From the NCBI GenBank assembly GCA_016219285.1, contig JACRNJ010000038.1:1-61054 (forward strand): a stretch of DNA of 61,054 nt. The letters run 5' to 3'. Under the pieces are notes generated by a model. The model worked only from the letters and a program-made list of their open reading frames with translations, was not told the DNA's origin and ran no database searches. Position 1 is the stretch's first letter, and every line of letters begins with the position of its first letter. The DNA is from Deltaproteobacteria bacterium (GTDB lineage Bacteria > Desulfobacterota > GWC2-55-46 > UBA9637). The position numbers and the translations under genes are program-made. This document shows, piece after piece, positions 59,111 through 61,054 of the stretch.

Positions 59111-59188
59111 ATTCGGATTTACGAATTACAATTTGCGATTTATGATTTAACTGCTCACATTCGAAAATCGAAAACCGTAAATCGTAAA
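59108..59188. repeat. Inverted heptad repeats between galT and the kinase
   Basis: CGGATTTACGAATTACAATT on the left and GAAAATCGAAAACCGTAAAT with CGTAAATTA on the right: 7-bp units in complementary arms. Confidence 0.7.
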
Positions 59189-60187
59189 TTACACCTTCGC
59201 CTCTCTTAAAAACTTAGCCGCCTCCTCAGGCGGGGTTGGATTGATGTAGAAACCAGAGCCCCACTCAAAGCCTGCTACTTTTGCCAGAGTAGGCATTATC
59301 TCAAAATGCCAGTGGTAGTGCTGACTGCCTCCATCTTTTAATGGCGATGTGTGTAATATAAAATTATAGGGTGGATAGTTCAGAACCTTGTCCATCCTTT
59401 TTAGTGTATTGGAAAAGAGCTTGGAGAGGTTTTCATATTCGTGCTTTTGTGAGTTCTCAAATGTGGATTCATGCTTTTTAGGAAGTATCCATGTCTCAAA
59501 AGGAGCCTTTGGAGCATACGGGGTTATTGCAATGAAATCCTGATTCTCGGATACAATGCGCACCCCCTGCATTATCTCCTGGCGAATGATGTCGCAAAAG
59601 ACGCATCTCTCTTTGTAATTGTAATATTCCAGCGAGCCATCCAGTTCTTCTGCAACCCTTTTGGGGATGATGGGCAGGGCTATAAGCTGTGAATGGGTAT
59701 GCTCAAGAGAGGCGCCTGCAGCCTCGCCGTGATTCTTAAATATAAGGATATAGCGAAACCTTGGGTCTTTTTTAAGATCTATGATTCTATCCCTGTATGC
59801 CCACAGCACATCTTCAAACTGTTTTTCTGATATGCTTGATAGGGAGTCCTTATGATTAGTGGATTCAATAATTACCTCATGCGCTCCCACGCCGTTCATC
59901 TTGTCGTATACGCCGTCGCCTTCCCTGTTAAGTTCGCCTTCTATGCGGAGGGCCGGGTATTTATTCGGCACAACCCTTAAAGTCCAGCCGCCTGTATTTG
60001 GTTTTGAGGTATTTGGTCTGTAAGCTAGTATTTCCTGAGGGGTTTTATCTTCATTTCCTGGACAGAACGGGCAAAAACCGTTTTTGGTGGGAGTGTGTTG
60101 AACTAAGAATTCTGACGGCCGTTTACCTCTTTCTGTTGAAATGATTACCCATCTTCCGATTATAGGGTCTTTTCTCAGTTCCGGCAT
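59189..60187 (-). CDS. galT: Galactose-1-phosphate uridylyltransferase
   Basis: ELRKDPIIGRWVIISTERGK and FCPFCPGNEDKTP (zinc site) begin the protein. NHGEAAGASLEHTHSQLIAL carries the first HxH-like site, CVFCDIIRQE a second Cys pair, and QHYHWHFEIMPTL the C-terminal histidines. GalT swaps UMP between UDP-glucose and galactose 1-phosphate; related enzymes act as ADP-glucose-type transferases, so substrate should be stated with care. ATG 60187 (GGAG upstream) is preferred to an in-frame start 39 bases earlier. 332 aa. Confidence 0.88.
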   Translation of the reverse strand: MPELRKDPIIGRWVIISTERGKRPSEFLVQHTPTKNGFCPFCPGNEDKTPQEILAYRPNTSKPNTGGWTLRVVPNKYPALRIEGELNREGDGVYDKMNGVGAHEVIIESTNHKDSLSSISEKQFEDVLWAYRDRIIDLKKDPRFRYILIFKNHGEAAGASLEHTHSQLIALPIIPKRVAEELDGSLEYYNYKERCVFCDIIRQEIMQGVRIVSENQDFIAITPYAPKAPFETWILPKKHESTFENSQKHEYENLSKLFSNTLKRMDKVLNYPPYNFILHTSPLKDGGSQHYHWHFEIMPTLAKVAGFEWGSGFYINPTPPEEAAKFLREAKV

Positions 60188-60260
60188 TGTCGCTTCGCTC
60201 CAAAAATGCGCATTGAAATGCATCAATTTTGCATTTTTCAGTTTTCATTTTGCAATTTGT

Positions 60261-60629
60261 TTAGTGGGCATTTCTCTGTTTTTCCTGCGCCTCTTCTTCT
60301 TCTTTGCATCTTATGCAGGAGGTCGTAACAGGTCTTACCTCAAGTCTTTTTTCCGATATTTCCTCGCCGCATATTTCACAGATTCCGTAAGCGCCGTCAT
60401 CTATCCTTTTTATGGCCTCATGAATCTTTGCGATAAGCCTTCTTTCCCTGTCCTTGACTCGCAGCAAGAAATTCCTGTTAGTCTCATGAGAGGCCCTGTC
60501 AGTCGGATCCGGAAATCCTTCTTCATCTGTGCTGCTAAGCACTGTTACAGCCTTTCCGGCCTCTGCGAGCAATTCCTCTAGTTTTGTATTGAGTAGATTC
60601 TTAAAAAATTCTAGTTTTTCTTTTTCCAT
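60261..60629 (-). CDS. DksA/TraR-family zinc-finger transcription factor
   Basis: A 122-aa helical protein with DPTDRASHETNRNFLLRVKD, the coiled-coil tip region containing the DxTDRAS pattern of DksA, and the zinc finger ICEICGEEISEKRL, TTSCIRCKEEEE. DksA proteins bind RNA polymerase and adjust promoter choice with ppGpp. First gene of the minus-strand galT-kinase-regulator series. A longer relative with a basic tail is at 35971. Confidence 0.93.
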   Translation of the reverse strand: MEKEKLEFFKNLLNTKLEELLAEAGKAVTVLSSTDEEGFPDPTDRASHETNRNFLLRVKDRERRLIAKIHEAIKRIDDGAYGICEICGEEISEKRLEVRPVTTSCIRCKEEEEAQEKQRNAH

Positions 60630-60669
60630 CGCTAAAAAGTATACCTAAAACAGGAACTGATGTAAATAA

Positions 60670-60692
60670 AAAACAGGGATCCCAAAAATTGA
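60670..60692. repeat. CCCAAAAA/TTTTTGGG family hairpin
   Basis: CCCAAAAATTGATTTTTGGG, an eight-base stem with a short loop. It lies in the divergent gap between the DksA-like gene and the hisD frame, followed by GATATTCAATAGCTATCTTACGG, which resembles the end of the composite repeat. Confidence 0.55.
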
Positions 60693-60736
60693 TTTTTGGG
60701 TAAACTTGCCAGATATTCAATAGCTATCTTACGGCT

Positions 60737-61054
60737 ATGGCATCTGCTATTTCATGTATCACAAACCATGCTATATTGCCAGACTACTCCGCAGCTAAAT
60801 CCGTCACCTTGAAATATTTTCTCAAATATATTCTCCCTTTTAACAATCTGACGATTCGCCCCTCTTTATTGAAGAGTTACTACATCCATGAAAAGGAAAA
60901 TTCAGCCGAAGCAGCAGATATATCAAACAGGATTGCCCCAGAGCATCTGGAGCTTTTTATAGAAAGGCCGTTTGAGCTGTTAAAAAAGATTAGAAACGCA
61001 GGCGCAATCTTTTTAGGCCGCAACACCCCTGAATCCTTGGGCGATTATATGGCA
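60737..61054 (+). CDS. hisD: Histidinol dehydrogenase fragment, running off the window
   Basis: From about 60896 the frame encodes SAEAADISNRIAPEHLELFI, ERPFELLKKIRNAGAIFLGR and NTPESLGDYMA, an unmistakable HisD segment (the IAPEHLEL motif and the GAIFLG..TPE..GDY loop). It is cut by the window end before GPNHVLPT. Upstream the frame is open to an ATG at 60737, but those ~50 residues (MASAISCITNHAILPDYS...) do not resemble the HisD N-terminus, and ~330 residues expected before this point are missing. So it is a truncated or rearranged gene. Confidence 0.7.
   Translation, partial: MASAISCITNHAILPDYSAAKSVTLKYFLKYILPFNNLTIRPSLLKSYYIHEKENSAEAADISNRIAPEHLELFIERPFELLKKIRNAGAIFLGRNTPESLGDYMA

Overview
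The window looks like chromosomal DNA of an anaerobic, diderm (Gram-negative) bacterium of moderate to low GC. The evidence is an outer-membrane porin, an oxygen-independent (cbi-type) cobalamin pathway, a UbiU-like U32 protein, HypE, and a yceD-rpmF-plsX-fabH-fabD-fabG-acpP-fabF-rpiB-glyA order. A DHH-CBS-CBS-tRNA nucleotidyltransferase fusion points the same way. Together these suggest a Nitrospirota or Desulfobacterota-like (former deltaproteobacterial) lineage; this is inference and cannot be fixed from the sequence alone.

Layout. 0-2 kb: a probable transposase tail, an outer-membrane protein split by a frameshift, a small gene with a degenerate second copy, and composite repeats. 2-17 kb: a B12 riboswitch with a terminator, then one long co-directional cobalt/cobalamin operon: cbiX-cbiC fusion, cbiM, cbiQ, cbiO, an OprB-like porin, cbtB, a four-helix membrane protein, cbiD, cbiE-cbiT fusion, cbiL, cbiF, a VanZ-like gene, a creatininase-family gene, cbiG, cbiH, cbiP. 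The operon joins cobalt entry to most of corrin-ring construction. 17-26 kb: the type II fatty-acid operon, then rpiB, glyA and dinB. 26.9-35.9 kb (all minus strand): a defence/toxin island with a YgjP-like metallopeptidase, a type III-like Res helicase-nuclease coupled to a HEPN/MNT pair, a remnant of a deleted Mod gene and HrgA, then toxin-antitoxin pairs separated by four copies of a ~100-bp repeat. 36-42.7 kb: a DksA-like protein, ApbE, an internally deleted acyl-CoA synthetase, a frameshifted nicotinate phosphoribosyltransferase, UbiU-like, RlpA, and a decayed TPR-PIN chimera. 42.9-50.3 kb: a type I restriction-modification operon (hsdM, ORF6N gene, hsdS, four-helix-bundle gene, hsdR). 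50.3-61 kb: hypE, livG, livF, the DHH-CBS-CCA enzyme, BrnT/BrnA, composite repeats, tRNA-Ala(CGC), a two-component pair, galT, a DksA-like gene and the 3' part of hisD.

The most striking signal is not a gene. About 25 arrays of degenerate 7-bp tandem repeats, often arranged as inverted arms, lie both between genes and in frame inside enzymes (CbiX-CbiC linker, CbiD, CbiE-T, CbiH, CbiP, FabD, LivF). I found none between about 26.9 and 42.7 kb or inside the type I operon, which suggests those blocks arrived later. A second layer consists of hairpin repeat families and the four repeats punctuating the toxin-antitoxin array. Several genes in the 31-43 kb stretch carry large internal deletions or frameshifts, so decay (or an assembly error in mixed populations) is a recurring theme there.
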